Below are positions 11,223 through 22,994 of a stretch of 64,000 nucleotides of DNA, piece by piece. Source of the DNA: Coprinellus micaceus (Eukaryota; Basidiomycota; Agaricomycetes; Agaricales; Psathyrellaceae); contig OX596341.1 in assembly GCA_951394405.1 (NCBI GenBank), positions 2,914,001 to 2,978,000 on the forward strand, written 5' to 3'. The translations under genes were made by a program, and so were the position numbers. The notes under the pieces are model-generated. The model was not told the origin of the DNA. It saw only the letters and a list, made by a program, of their open reading frames with translations, and made no database searches. How positions within the stretch are numbered: position 1 is the first letter of the stretch; each line of letters starts with the position of its first letter.

Positions 11223-13171
11223 TCATCCCACAGATCGATACGCGGGCAGCGTCTCCACCGGCCCTCTAGACCCCCAGTTGCTCATACTTCCCAACACCCA
11301 ATCTCTCCCCACCGCCCCTGCGCCAACTAGGGCGGCGGCAAGCCGAGCGTTGATCCTCGAAAGGTACGCTCTGACAGTGTGTAACTCGCGCGGGGGCCCA
11401 GTCGGTTCCTCTGGCGAATGCATGGTGACTGGGCGGGTAGGATCTTCTGAGTAAGCTGGAGGTGTATCTGGAAGACCGGGAAGTGGTCTGCTAGAACGGG
11501 GGCGGCCGGGAGGAAGTAGTACTGGTGCAGGTTCTTGGGGCGTTGGAGGTGTTGAGTTTGAGGTAGTTCCCGAGGGGACAGGGGAAGGTGGTGCTGGCGG
11601 TGTTCTGGGTCTAATGTCGAGTATCGTACTACGCACAACGCGTTCGGCGCGGTTCCAAGAGAACTCCAGGTCAAGGCGTACTACAAGAGCGGAAGGACCC
11701 ATTTAGCTACAGCACAAGCGTAGAAAAGAGGATAATCTCACCAGTCCTGGCAAACTTTCGAACAGCGCGGCGTTTTGTCCGAGACTTCTTCTGTCCCTTT
11801 TCCTCAACTATAGGCTTCTTATCCTTATCCCCCAACGTCAAAAGCCAAGCCAGGCCAATCACCATGTACCTCCGCCCAAACCACAGGAGGACCATGCTCC
11901 CAAGAATGAGAACCACGATACCGGCAATGTAACGGGGGTCCATAGCAGCGGCTGGCCCGTTGGGGGCATCGGGAATTTCCATTTTTTTGAGGAAGTCGGC
12001 AGGCACTGGTTCCCCGTCAGCGGTAGTGACTTGAAGAAGCGGGGGATTTGAGGTGATGTAGCTGAAGTAATCGATGCAGAGTGCGAGGGGAGGCGAACCC
12101 GACGATGGCGTCGCGGTGTCGGTGATGTTCAGCTGTAGCATGTGTGTCCCGTCGTCCAGCCCCTTCACCCCATACAGCTCGAAGTGTTGCTGCAGAGCTT
12201 CATTGCCTCCAGACGCAGACGACCCCGAATTGCCACCATATTTGCGGACGACTTCATCCCCATTGTCCACTCTGTACGAAACAGAGACTGCACTACCCGA
12301 CGGAGGATTATTGGGAAGGAACCCATATAGCGTCATTTCATTGCCCAAGAAGTAGAGCGTCGCTGAGCTCCCAACGGTGGACGAGGCATGCACGGTCCCT
12401 CGGTATGCCTCCACCTTCAACCCTCCACCGCCTGCATCCCCACTTCTACTCGCAGTCGAATCGACGCTCCATTCCTTCTCTAATACCTCCCAACCGCCGC
12501 CTGCTCCGTCGACCCACTCTATGTTTGGGTCTGAATCGTCTACCGCCAGTCGTCTGCTTGACCCGGGCGGTTCGTATATTTCTGGTATAACGCGCACTAC
12601 GACCTCCCCATTCTCGATGGCGTATCCATACGTAACTCGGGCATAGTCAAGTGAGAGACCAGCTGGCAGGTTGTAGAGGGTGATATTGCGCCAGTATGAG
12701 GAATCAGCCCGACCAACGGGCGTGGTGAACCATTCGCGGTAGGTGGAAGCTTGCGATGTGGGTGTTTGGGGGGAAGCGAACGATTGCGGTGCAGGCGTGG
12801 AACCGTCCATCGAGACATAAAATGGCCGTGTCGAATTGGTGGGTGCAATTCCAACAAAGGAGATGGAAAGGCCTAGAGAAACGCAAATGGTGTTCTTAGC
12901 CGGTGCACATCTCTCAGGTAAACAATGACATACCCTGGACGCTCAAAGTGAGGCTCTCTTCCAACTCTGACGAATCGCTTGCGCTCGTCCCACTATACGA
13001 GGATATCGTTCCGCCATACCACTGTGTATCTGGTTGCACCTTCCATCTGCCTTCGGGAAAAGTGAACATGGGTTGGTCCGAGTCGTCTACGAGGAGGGTG
13101 TTCGCTGATACATAATGCGGTCCAGCTTGCGAGTCCGATGGCGACAGAGACGCTGAGCTTGAGGGGGGCAT
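11223..13171 (-). CDS. single-pass membrane protein with beta-sandwich-like ectodomains, 608 aa
   Basis: Exons 13171-12934, 12872-11742 and 11680-11223 join in phase. The outer part (residues about 1-390) contains two repeats of a Trp/Tyr-rich beta-type domain with words such as YWRNITLYNLPAG and LQLNIT, resembling the galactose-binding or Ig-like ectodomains common in Agaricomycete membrane proteins. A transmembrane helix lies at about 394-412 (YIAGIVVLILGSMVLLWFG), with another hydrophobic patch just after it, then basic residues and a Pro-rich cytosolic tail containing PPAYSED. No signal peptide is visible at this Met. A strong pyrimidine tract and AG just upstream (around 13183) suggest that a short signal exon was missed. 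Two relatives lie at 18842-20324 and 55914-59344. Role unknown; a wall or surface sensor is inference. Confidence 0.7.
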
Positions 13172-16100
13172 AAGAGGGCTACGGACTGCGAAGACGAAAA
13201 GGGAGGGGAAATAACTCTCGGACCATATGATGTATGTCCCGCATAAGTACCAATCGTGGCCAGGGTGAGGTGGGGCCGACGTAATTTCAAATTATCAGCG
13301 CCCGGACGTGTTGGTTGCCTGGATGAAACACCCTAGTTCGTCCTCGTATCTGCCGCCTCGCTTGCCACCGCACGACGAGTACAAGGGTAACGTCTGATTT
13401 GGCGAAGGGGATTTCCGGATTGAGCACAAAGTGTTGTACAGCCTGAGTCCACTGATCGGGGATCCCGCTCGCCCACAGCACACACAGGAATCGGCATACA
13501 TGCCAGCTGAGCTTGATAAGATAGATGGATGGAGATTGGAGAGACTCGCGAGAGTAAACCTGTCAAGCAGTCGAGCAGCGTTGGTCCCGTCCTGTCATAG
13601 CAGTCGCCCTCCACGTATCTGGCGCTGATGGCCTCTGTCGAACGAGCAGCCGTGAAAGCACTGAGCACAATATGTGGAGAAGAGCAGATTGAAACGAATG
13701 TGTGCGCGTGTGGGTGTGGGTGTAAGTATGGGGGTCAGCAATTCCCTGCAAATTCAAACTCCGACGCGTCCGCAGAAAAGTGGCCACTTTTAATAACGTT
13801 TGAGCAAGGCATATTTCCGGCTACTTTGTATGGGCGAAGATGTAGGCATCCAAAATCAATTAGAAAGCGTCGAAAATCCAGAGCTCTTGGGGTGCTTTCG
13901 GAGGTAGAAAAGCGCGAAACCATGGTACAGATGAAGGACACAGTGAAGGTGGAGGCACCAAAAGCCGACGATTTTAAAGGCATTTTCCGTCTTACTCTAG
14001 ATGTGAAAATAAATCTGCGATACCTGGATGGAGGAAACGTGAAAGACAAAATAGTTTGGGAGCGAAATTAGCCCCTATCTATGGCATCAGAGGCCCCGAA
14101 ACGCGACTGAGGGCAGGATCTGGCATGTGTAGCAGTCTTTGTGAGCGTTATTTTGTACTATATTGGATGAGTTGACTGTAACGCACTCATTTGTGCCTCA
14201 GTCATGGTATTTATCCTCAGGACCACTATCTAATACAAGGTTGAGGCCAGAGATAGGGGCCTGGGAGTGTGTTTGGCCGGTGCCAATTTTCTGTGCACAC
14301 AGATTTGACTGAGGTTGCCGACCCCCAGTAAGTATCCCCGACTCCACAAAGTGGGGGAGGGTTCTGTACCTAGCTAACGCGCTCCTCAATCGACAGGTCG
14401 TCTACACCCCGTGAGATACTCCTTCTTGTGTAGGACTTGACGGCCATCGGGAGTCACTGCGTCATTGGGCTCCCGCCCCCACCGACACCACGCTTACATA
14501 CCCTCCCAGGTTGCTGCATAAGATACGCTCCAGAGTAAGTTTCTCCACTCGCAAATGTCCCTCATGCTCTCTAAAACTTGCTCGTGTCCTCTCGAAGAAT
14601 TTCCGCCGTGTAATCGCGTTCATACCATAGAGTCATACCCGGCGTTCTACGATGGCGCCGTTATACTTTCCATCGTACTTCCCCGATATCTTCCCAAGCC
14701 CCGAGAACCTATGCGAATGGCTGACGACTTCCCTCCGCAACCACATATTGTCATGGACCATATCCCACCGCCCACTACCATTCGGCCATGTCTTCCTCAA
14801 AGAAGGTGTATCCCATATTCCCTCAGTGACGGAGATGGCCAATCACTATCGTTCACATCCGCTTTCTTCGTGAGTAGCTCGTATTCTCATTGTCGTGCCG
14901 TGCGACTGCTCGACGAATCCCATCAGGACTTGGAACTTGCTGCGCGTATTGTGCTCCTCTTGTCGAGCAATTGCATTCGCTCCCCCTCGAGACCCTTCGT
15001 TCATCGTGCTCGGAACATTGTTCGGAGTGTGTCCGCACTAGAATGTCACGTCTAGAGTATTCGTCCATCCTCGCTGACCATTATCTTTCGATATGTCCTT
15101 TCGCATACCCTACCCCCTTCGCTATGTTGCACCCCGGATTGGATGTGTCTAGGCCACGCTATGTAATCGTATCCACTTATCTGAATCGTCTGTACGGTGG
15201 TGAAATTTCCTGCCGCATCCGTCTTGTACCTTCCGCTCCCCTTGCAACCACCGTGACAGAACCTCGGAACGGTTTCCGTACTCTCCAGTGGCACCGCAAT
15301 GAAATGGAATGCGTTCGGATTCTCAGCAGGTCCCCGTTGGGTGCCCAAGAAATTGAAGACATTTACGATCGTAGACTCCGCTTCCCGCTTCGCCTCACTG
15401 GCCCCCAACTGTAGCACCTCCCTTCCCAACCCATCTTCATCGATTCCACGTTGTGTGTAATATTAGATACCTGGAACTGTAAATACTAAACTACAGGTTG
15501 CACAACTCATATTCATTTCACCTCCAAGTCATCTTCGCAAGTCGGGGACTGGCGCTGCAAGGCCGCGCCGCTACGATGGGTTCGAAGCAGGTCAGGTGCG
15601 GCCGAAACTGGCCTGCCAACAAGTGTCCCATTTAGGAAGGGCCCACTCGACCCGCATGAATGGGGTTGGAACCAAACGAATTCGCCAGTCCAATCGCACA
15701 GCGAGAAAACCCAACCGCTCGATCTCGCCACATTAGACGGGAAGGCGGGCGTGCTATTGTGATTACATGCATCATACATTGACCGTGGACGGTATCATCC
15801 ACCTCATTCTGAAACAAATCCAAACTTGTAGATAAATACTGCCACGGCGCTTCTTTGCGATGTCGTGTTAACTCGTGGCTGCCTAGTTAGACGATGTTGT
15901 GGAGTTCAGAGGTCTAACGTAGCAGAAGCATATAACGAGAACGACAGAGGTTCAGGATCGACTCAGTGATTGATCGGCTTCTGGGTTCGACGGTCATTTT
16001 CCACGTCGCTCTCGGACTTCAACGACGGGAAGGCATCATCTTGAAGAGAATGTCAATATTCTGTGTGCTTGTAGCAGCCCTACTTTGGGAATAGAACGGG

Positions 16101-16194
16101 GGGACGCACGGATGACTTTCCACCTGATCTGGCGAGGCATGTCGGTTGGGTCTGTCAAGATGAACGCGGCGAGAGAGAACGCAGCCTATACAAT
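13172..16194. other. intergenic stretch without a supported gene
   Basis: Short frames overlap on both strands. The most protein-like is a minus-strand frame at 15052-15429 of about 125 codons, starting only at a TTG and without a domain or clear partner exons. The missing signal exon of the membrane gene ending at 13171 may lie at its left edge. No RNA gene was recognised. Confidence 0.35.
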
Positions 16195-17846
16195 TCAAAT
16201 CAGTGTTGGCCTTACTGCATGTTTGGTATGCTGGAACTTTATTACCGTCAACGCCAGAATCGCGAGACATGGAACCAAACCGACAAGGTCTATATAAAAT
16301 ATCAGAGGCCTTCCAGGCTTGCTTGCATGGAAGTATGAAACTCACCAACAATGTCACCAAACCCATCCGGAGCTCCTGGCATACTTTGCCTCAATTGCGT
16401 GAACGCGAAGAGTGTAGCAACAGGGATCACCAGCACTTCTCCGCGCTGCTTGAATCCGAAGAACACAGTGGTTATCATAACGAGAGCTAGGATGAGCGTG
16501 ATGATCCCTAGCCCCTCAAGGTCAGTAACCTTGAAGTCCTACGGTGAGAATTTAGGGCCTTACAAATGGCGAGAGTGGAGACGATACTGTAGGACTTGAC
16601 GAGTGTACTTCTTGTAAGCGTAATAGTTGCCTCGACGAGGCCTGCGGGGACCATGGGGTCGTATGAGTGTTCAAAGGCAGTTTCGAAACCGCTGGGCAAA
16701 AACGGCGGGTTAGCTTACTCCGATAGGAAAGGGGCACTACATACACCGCAATTCCTCTTGACCTCGAGATCGTCACCCCGACCGAGTTATTGGTTCCCGC
16801 TTCGCGCGCGTAGAAGATAATTTCTGACGTGTAGCTTAACATAGACCAAAGGTGAACCCTACAAAACGCACACTCCTAGGGAAGTTGAATCGACTTACGC
16901 GTCAAACGGGTAGAAGATCAGGCTCGAGTCGGTTCTATTGGGGGAGAATAGCGCAAGCTGTGTGCGAAAGGTTGGCGTCCGAGAGAACTTGTCCTGAATC
17001 GTGAAGGCAGTAGCGTTGAATTTGAAGATAGGGCGTGTTGGTCTGTCGCTCGTGAGGATCTCTTCTTGGGTTGAATGTGTACCCTCGGCTCGAAGTAGAT
17101 TCCTGAAAGTAAGGTTGTCTCCGTTATTTATCATCAAATACGCGAGGAAGGACGAGAGACGTACGTGTCGAACATGACCTCCACCTCTGTACACGCGGGA
17201 AGGTTGTCGGCTCGGCAGGCGGAGTTATTCTCTCCCAGGATCTTCCAATCCATCCTCATGTGCCCGGCCTTTGGATCAGCAGAGATCAACACGACTTCGA
17301 AATCGATCTGTGAGGTACGGGTTCAGTCCAGAGCAGGTCTTCAGAGAGAAGGAAACGTACAGAACGTCCGTTAAATGATGGTAACCCTTCATCTCCCGGG
17401 TACCGCATCTCCTTCGCATGGAGCGTTACGCCCATGATGATCGAGATGAGCGGTGCGAGAATGGCGAATGCCATGCACGTCGCAAGCCACAGTCGAAGGC
17501 GTATGACGCTGAGAGGCTTGTACAGTCTGGTTGTAGGGTGGTCGTAATTGCCGTGAGTATCGTGAACCAGGTTCTCCTTTTGTTTGAGAACGGTGTCGCT
17601 GTGCGAGGGGACCATGCCAGTGTGGGCATCTTCAACGTGCTCATGACGGTTTGGCTGGAGCTTTGGCGTGGTCTCGGCAGCTAGAGAGTTCGCAACTTCG
17701 TCGTAAGGATTGAAAGAAATCGTAGCTGAAGAGAACTCGCCGCGGGCTGCGGAGGGTCGTGGCCCAACGACGCTGTGGCCAGTGATCGCTGCAGTCTTGA
17801 GAGGTGGTTTGGGTGGGAAAGGGCCGACTGTATCTGCGTGCTCCAT
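16195..17846 (-). CDS. DUF4436-type multi-pass membrane protein, 435 aa
   Basis: Seven exons (17846-17361, 17307-17165, 17102-16899, 16834-16745, 16691-16564, 16507-16346, 16289-16195) give an uninterrupted frame in which all six intron phases agree. The N-terminal ~110 residues are polar and probably cytosolic. A membrane helix follows near residues 120-143 (LWLATCMAFAILAPLISIIM), then a lumenal or extracellular segment with VMFDT- and PIFKFNATAF-like strands. The C-terminus has several helices (WIITLILALVMITTVFF, a FGDIVGDLVGLVPCLAIL stretch). This layout and the C-terminal PDGFGDIVGD-like segment match fungal DUF4436 proteins, whose biochemical role is not known to me. Two donor or acceptor choices (exons 4 and 6) were set by phase and family fit. 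Confidence 0.75.
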
Positions 17847-18841
17847 AGCGAGATGCTATCTGTGCACTCAGGCCCAGATCGGATATGTGCAAGTGAGGGA
17901 GAGCGCCCGTGAGTTTGAGGGAAGTTGGAAAGAGAGAGCGCCGGGCGCAGTCCTGCACCACGTTCTTAAACACCATTCTCTCTTGGATCTGTGAGGCACG
18001 CTTCGGGAATGCTGTCCCTTGGCCTTCCCATGATTGATAGATGAAGAAGCCCGACATATTATTAGCGCCCGTGCTATAGAAAAAGCGTTTCCCGGGTTTG
18101 CATGACAACCCATGTTGAAGTTTTGAGCTGCGGCCCGTCAAACCTGAGTTCCGCACGAAGTAGAAGCTTGTTTCTGTCCCTTTACGTTTGCCCCTATGCG
18201 GTGGGTAAGGCCTCTTCTGAACTTCGCGAAGGGTTAAGGGGGCCAGAAGGACCTGGAAGATGAGATCATGGAAGGAGTGTGATAAAAATCGTCTCGTCCT
18301 TGCCCAAACTTGTGGGACTCCGCTTTCTCACGATAGGCGCCCATGACCACATGCCATTGTCGGCGGTGTCCGGCGTGTGCCATGGTCACCGAGCACGACC
18401 AAGACGCAAGACTCATATGTGTTTCTTGGTGGAGTACTGGCCAAATATGAGGAATAAGGAACTTCTTGTAATTCAAGTTGAGGGTCAGTTCAAGGAACTC
18501 GACTCAGGGCGTTGAGAGGTCCAGCCCCAATATTCCGTTGACAACGGGAGTGATCGGGAGGACGATCCTATTTAACAACCGCGAGCGCCCACATCGTCCG
18601 AGTAACCCATGAGATCTCCCGTAGCTGACGAGGCATATAAGCGCCCGCGGAGTGTCAACGGGCTCCGTTCCAATGCGCTGTGCCGAAAAGGGGTACGATT
18701 CATACAGCGGCACTAGGGCTACATGGTTGGCTGGTATAATACATTATATCTCAAACGAACAGTTGAGAAGAGGTGTAGTAGAATCGACGAAATAGATATA
18801 GCTGAAGGAAAGGGAAATAGGAGGGGCTCCTGCCCAGGGTG
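17847..18841. other. intergenic between two minus-strand genes
   Basis: This is the promoter side of the DUF4436 gene and the 3' flank of the next membrane gene. Frames up to 171 codons on the minus strand (17641-18156) read through the DUF4436 exon in another frame and are shadows. Nothing else was recognised. Confidence 0.4.
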
Positions 18842-20324
18842 CTACCGACCAGTGGCTGCCGTTGGGGTGGGGGATGGAGGTGGTGACTCAAATTTGTCCA
18901 TGTCGAGCGAAATCCGGGTTGCCACACCAGGTAAGGTCGAGGCTGTCTTTGTGAAGTCGGTCTCCGCTCGGTGAGGGTCCACAAAGGCATAATGGGGCGA
19001 TTGTGAACTCCAAGCTGGAAGACCGATTAGTCTACATCCAGCAGTATCAGCAGCAAGAGACATACGATCGTTCTTGGGATTCACAGCCCGCATTTCCGCG
19101 TCGCCGCCCTTATTCCTCTTTGTAAAAAGACCTCTCACTCGCCTAACGAGTGAATCCCGCATGAGTACACAGCCAACCAGTAACATCACGGCCAAAATGA
19201 CGCCCACGACCATCCCCGCCAATTCCCCTTTGGACAGCCGGGATTTTGAGCCCGTGCCGGAGCCAGACACTACGCTCTCCTCGGAGGCCATAAGCCTTTC
19301 GAGGGACCCAAATGTTGGGTGGTAGGTCATGTAGTCGACGGCGAGGTAATCGTTGGACGTGTTCTGGGTGATGTTAAGGGTGAGGGTGTGCAGCCCGGGA
19401 GAGAGGTCGGCCTGGGAGAAGAGGAGGTAATTTGGGAGGGCGCTCATGGACGAATTAGCTTCGTAAATGCGTGATTGGGGAGTTCCAGAGTCGACGGTGT
19501 AGGAGACAGAGAGGGTGCCGTTGGTCGCTGGGAACATGCCGTACACTGATATCGAAGAGCCTTGGAGCCATTGAGCACAATGTCATCCTAACTGAGGCGC
19601 GGACGTACCGACAAACATAACATCCATGACATTCCCAACGTCCTTCGCAGCATGCATACTCCCACCATACGGGTAGTACGTACTGTCCTGTACGACCACC
19701 GGCCCCGCTCTCCTCTCCCACCCGGCAAAACTCACAGCCTTCCCCACCTCATCTACGATGGCCAACTGCCCCTCCACGAGTGTGCTCTCCGTCGCTCTCA
19801 CGACGGCGTAATCCACGGATGTCCCTGCAGGCAACTCGGTGAGGTAGAGGTACTGGGCGCCCTTCGCCCCAGCAGGCAGACCCACTGTAAGCCAGGTGCG
19901 GTACGACGGCGAGGACGGGGCTTCAGGTGTGTCGGAAAAGGTAGTTTCGGAAGTACCATTTCCGTCGACCTCGACCTTGATTTTATGCCCCGCACTTGCA
20001 GGGGGCGCTCGTCCGACGAATGACACCTGGGTGCCTAACACAAGTGAAGGGGTTATAAGCTGGAGAACGCATGAAGAAGAAGACAACCCGCGCACCTTCA
20101 GCAAGCAACATGATTTCCCCGCGCACGTCGTTCGAGTCCGGTCCACCGTCAGCAAACGCTGTCTCCGTCCCATCAGCCCACCGCCCATCCCGGTTCACGA
20201 GCCATTTCCATCCGCCAGTACTACCTCGTGCAACCACAAAATCGTTGACTTTTGAATCGTCTAAGAAGATGAACAGTCCGTCTTCGACCGTGGTGAGCGC
20301 CTTTTCGTGTTCGGAGCTAGGCAT
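18842..20324 (-). CDS. single-pass membrane protein of the same family, about 452 aa
   Basis: Exons 20324-20096, 20034-19609 and 19545-18842 join in phase. The ectodomain opens with a typical segment (FLDDSKVNDFVV, GGWKWL, DGRWADGTET) and has a second domain ending in LHTLTLNITQ and YLAVDYMTYHP. A helix at about residues 327-347 (LAGMVVGVILAVMLLVGCVLM, preceded by KGELA) crosses the membrane. The ~100-residue tail ends Pro-rich (ESPPPSPTP). The exon pattern and the words match the gene at 55914-59344 (PAGTSVDYAVV versus PVGTSIDYAVV), so they are paralogues. A hydrophobic frame just upstream (ATG at 20455, MPLSSPPSYLLLGVICGALF) looks like a signal peptide, but I could not splice it in phase. 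The start at 20324 is therefore uncertain. Confidence 0.7.
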
Positions 20325-21370
20325 GGCTTGTCCGGCGTCAGGGAGGTAGGGATCGCGGTCAGAATCTCCAATTCAGTCGGGTTTTGAAGGGGGTAGAACA
20401 AGGCGCCACATATCACGCCCAGAAGAAGATAAGATGGAGGAGAGGACAAAGGCATCGTCCCAATTGGAACAAGAGGGTTTGGGAACTCGCCACATTGATG
20501 GCGGGAGATTACCTCCGTTGATCGCCTCGCCGGCCAGCGCTTAAAACAAAGTGGAGGGGGCGTTGCGGCGTGTACTTTGGTGGACGCGGAGGATGAGAAC
20601 GTAGGAAGACACGGCGAGAGTAGCCGGGGCCCGTTGGGGTGGCAGGCTCACCTCAGATTATACCACGATCCAGGGACAGGCACACGGGCGTTAGAATGGG
20701 TTTTGATTCCGCGGGTAAATACAAGGAAGTCGAAGAATGGAATACCGACTCCCACTGGGCTTGGGTAGTTGTCAGAAATGGAACTTAGGAGACGGAAGTC
20801 GTGTTCGTACCTCAGAATGATGCGTTGAGGGGCGATAGCGGAAGGAGACTGGCACAGCGCGACATGTAAGTACCTGCCCAAAAGCGGGCAGCGTTGTCAT
20901 TCACAGATTCGGTCTCTGATCCGTCAGCATCTCCTCCGACGATTAACTTATGTACGCAAACGACTGTATCGTTCAAGCTGCAGAGGCCTTGCCGTTCTGT
21001 TCGTCGAGGAGAGGTTCGTTGTTGCCCTAGGTCTTTCACAATTGGACACCCGTTTGGGAACTGAATAGCTTCATCGTTTTGATGGTCGGGCTCAGAATCA
21101 CCGTTGACCAGTCGTGACCTAGGCAGTCGGATGTCCGGGAGAAACCTCGTGACGAAGCTAGAGCATTTGGGAGGGAGCGAACGCGGGGAAGCCTAAGGAC
21201 AAAAAATGTTGGTCGATTAAGGCTTGTAACAGCCTTGGAAATCTATGGAGCGTAGTATGGTATCGGGGACGGGTAGGACTAGAGGAACGTACGATCAGCG
21301 TAGGACGACAGTCGGGGACAAGTTCACGCACCTAGGCTAACCAAAGCCGATGTGTGGAACGAGGAGCTAC
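20325..21370. other. intergenic between membrane-protein gene and QCR6
   Basis: It contains the possible signal-peptide frame at 20261-20455 (minus) that may belong to the gene ending at 20324. The remaining frames are short and unassigned. No repeat or RNA gene was seen. Confidence 0.4.
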
Positions 21371-21996
21371 TTAGACGAGCTTCTCGAAGAGTTTTGGTGC
21401 GGCACAGTCCTGTTGACGTTCCGTTTAGACTTCAGTTCGTGCGACTGGGCAAGATAAGACGTACGTCAATGCAGTGCATCATGTGGACTGTATTTGAACG
21501 TTCGGGGTTGGAAGAAACGACCCAGGAAATGGTCAGTACAACTCAGAGTATACGACATTCGGTTTCAACGTACAGCTAGAAGTAAGGTGGTTAGCATTTC
21601 ACAATCTCGGGCAATGGGTACGGTAACGTACAGCTCCTCAACGCAATCCTCTCCCTTGAATCCCTCGCCACCCTGCACCTTCTCCTGACAATGCTCAAAG
21701 TGCTTCGCCAGTTTGACGCACTTCTTCTCCTTGCACTCGTCACGGACGACTGGGTGGAGCTGCGCACCGTTCCGTTCGAGAACGTCATTTCCAGCCGGTT
21801 GAATGGATGCAGATCCAGAGATTCAGTTCTACTGTCAGCATGGCACTGAACCCGGAATACAGAAGGTACGCACATCCTCCGGGTCCTCTTCCTCCTCCTC
21901 TCCCTGCTGCTCGGCCTCAGGCTCCTCGGGCTTCTCCTCCGAGTCGTTGTGGACGGTGGAGACGAAGGAAGAGAGGTACGCGACGATGCTGCTCAT
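21371..21996 (-). CDS. QCR6: cytochrome bc1 complex hinge subunit (subunit 6), 104 aa
   Basis: The acidic N-terminus (MSSIVAYLSSF, then a Glu-rich run ending EEEEEDPED) followed by the four-Cys hinge domain identifies the acidic hinge protein of mitochondrial complex III, which helps cytochrome c docking. Key words are HPVVRDECKEKKCVKLAKHF, GEDCVEEL, HMMHCID and DCAAPKLFEKL. Exons are 21996-21874, 21759-21632, 21575-21574, 21487-21465 and 21409-21371. The Leu-Phe junction only stays in frame if a 2-nt exon (CT) between two consensus introns is included; skipping it shifts the frame and stops early. Length and the Cys/His spacing fit the family. The gene is divergent from the TPR-CHAT gene. 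Family call is firm; the micro-exon is inference. Confidence 0.85.
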
Positions 21997-22942
21997 GGTG
22001 ACGAGAAGGTTGGTGTTCGCTGTCGAGAACGATGAGGACGAGGAAAAGTCGCGGTCACGGACTCACCCGGAATTTCGTGCGATTCTCTTTCCATTCTCGC
22101 TGACATTGACCCCGATCACGGGCGGCGACGAATGGGAACGCGCAGATTTCCTGTCTCCAACCACGACGCGACGACGAGGGCGTTTTCGAATATTTGGGTT
22201 CTATTTCTCGGAGCGCTCACATGTCTTTCAAATGGGTACTTAATCGTGCTGGGTGATCCCCTGGTTCAACCCGTATGTCGAGTTCATCGCCATTTACCAA
22301 GATTACGCGACCGTCCGAAAGAGTGGAGGGCTTGGAGGCCAAGGATGGCCGAGTGTATGAGCAGCTTTTCCAATATCCTGGGAGTGTGCCTGGGTAGGTG
22401 AGTGGCTCTCGTCTTCATTCCACAAGGGCGTGCTCGATTCTAACTGTACGACGACAGGGCGAAGTATGATGCATGATGGCTGCCTATATGCTGCAAATGA
22501 GAGGCCACTGCGACGAGAGACGAGTTGAAACCGGTGTCAAGGTGCCCAATTAGACCGCCAGTCGGAAAGGTACTGTTTTCCATGTCCTGGCCCAAGTCAG
22601 TTTGCCTGAGATCTTCTAAATTCTGTCCCCCAAGGACTTTCCAGCATCCACGGCGACTCCACACAGGTGGAAAACTGTAGGAAGACAAACACTCAAAAGG
22701 TCTCAATGGTCGCAATAATGCCTAAGGCGACAAGTTCAATTGAATGGATTCATCTCTTTCCACCATTTCATTCATTTCAATATTCAATAACGTCTCACTT
22801 CGTCAGGTGGTAGGTACCAATGAATCGAAAGGCGCTCTCGGCGCCATGAGCGCTCCCAGACGGTTTGGCAGATTAGCACAGCCTCGACAGAAGTTCCAAC
22901 CTTAACAGTCACAAGCACGTTTCAGAGGGAGGCAATATGCAT
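21997..22942. other. shared upstream region of QCR6 and the TPR-CHAT gene
   Basis: About 1 kb lies between the divergent starts. Plus-strand frames over 21803-22243 are the antisense of the first QCR6 exon and its leader. Beyond that I see only short frames. The right end carries a TATA box for the CHAT gene. Confidence 0.4.
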
Positions 22943-22950
22943 ATATAAAA
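22943..22950 (+). promoter_or_regulatory. TATA box of the TPR-CHAT gene
   Basis: A clean tatataaa starts 52 nt before the ATG at 22995. That distance suits a TATA-driven start with a very short leader. Confidence 0.5.
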
Positions 22951-22994
22951 TGACTGGCCTCACCCGTCCCACCAACCACTCTTCCTCCGCAGTC

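Noticed and set aside
22250..22300. possible tRNA T-arm (ctggttcaacccg)
   Set aside because: No matching acceptor or anticodon stem nearby.
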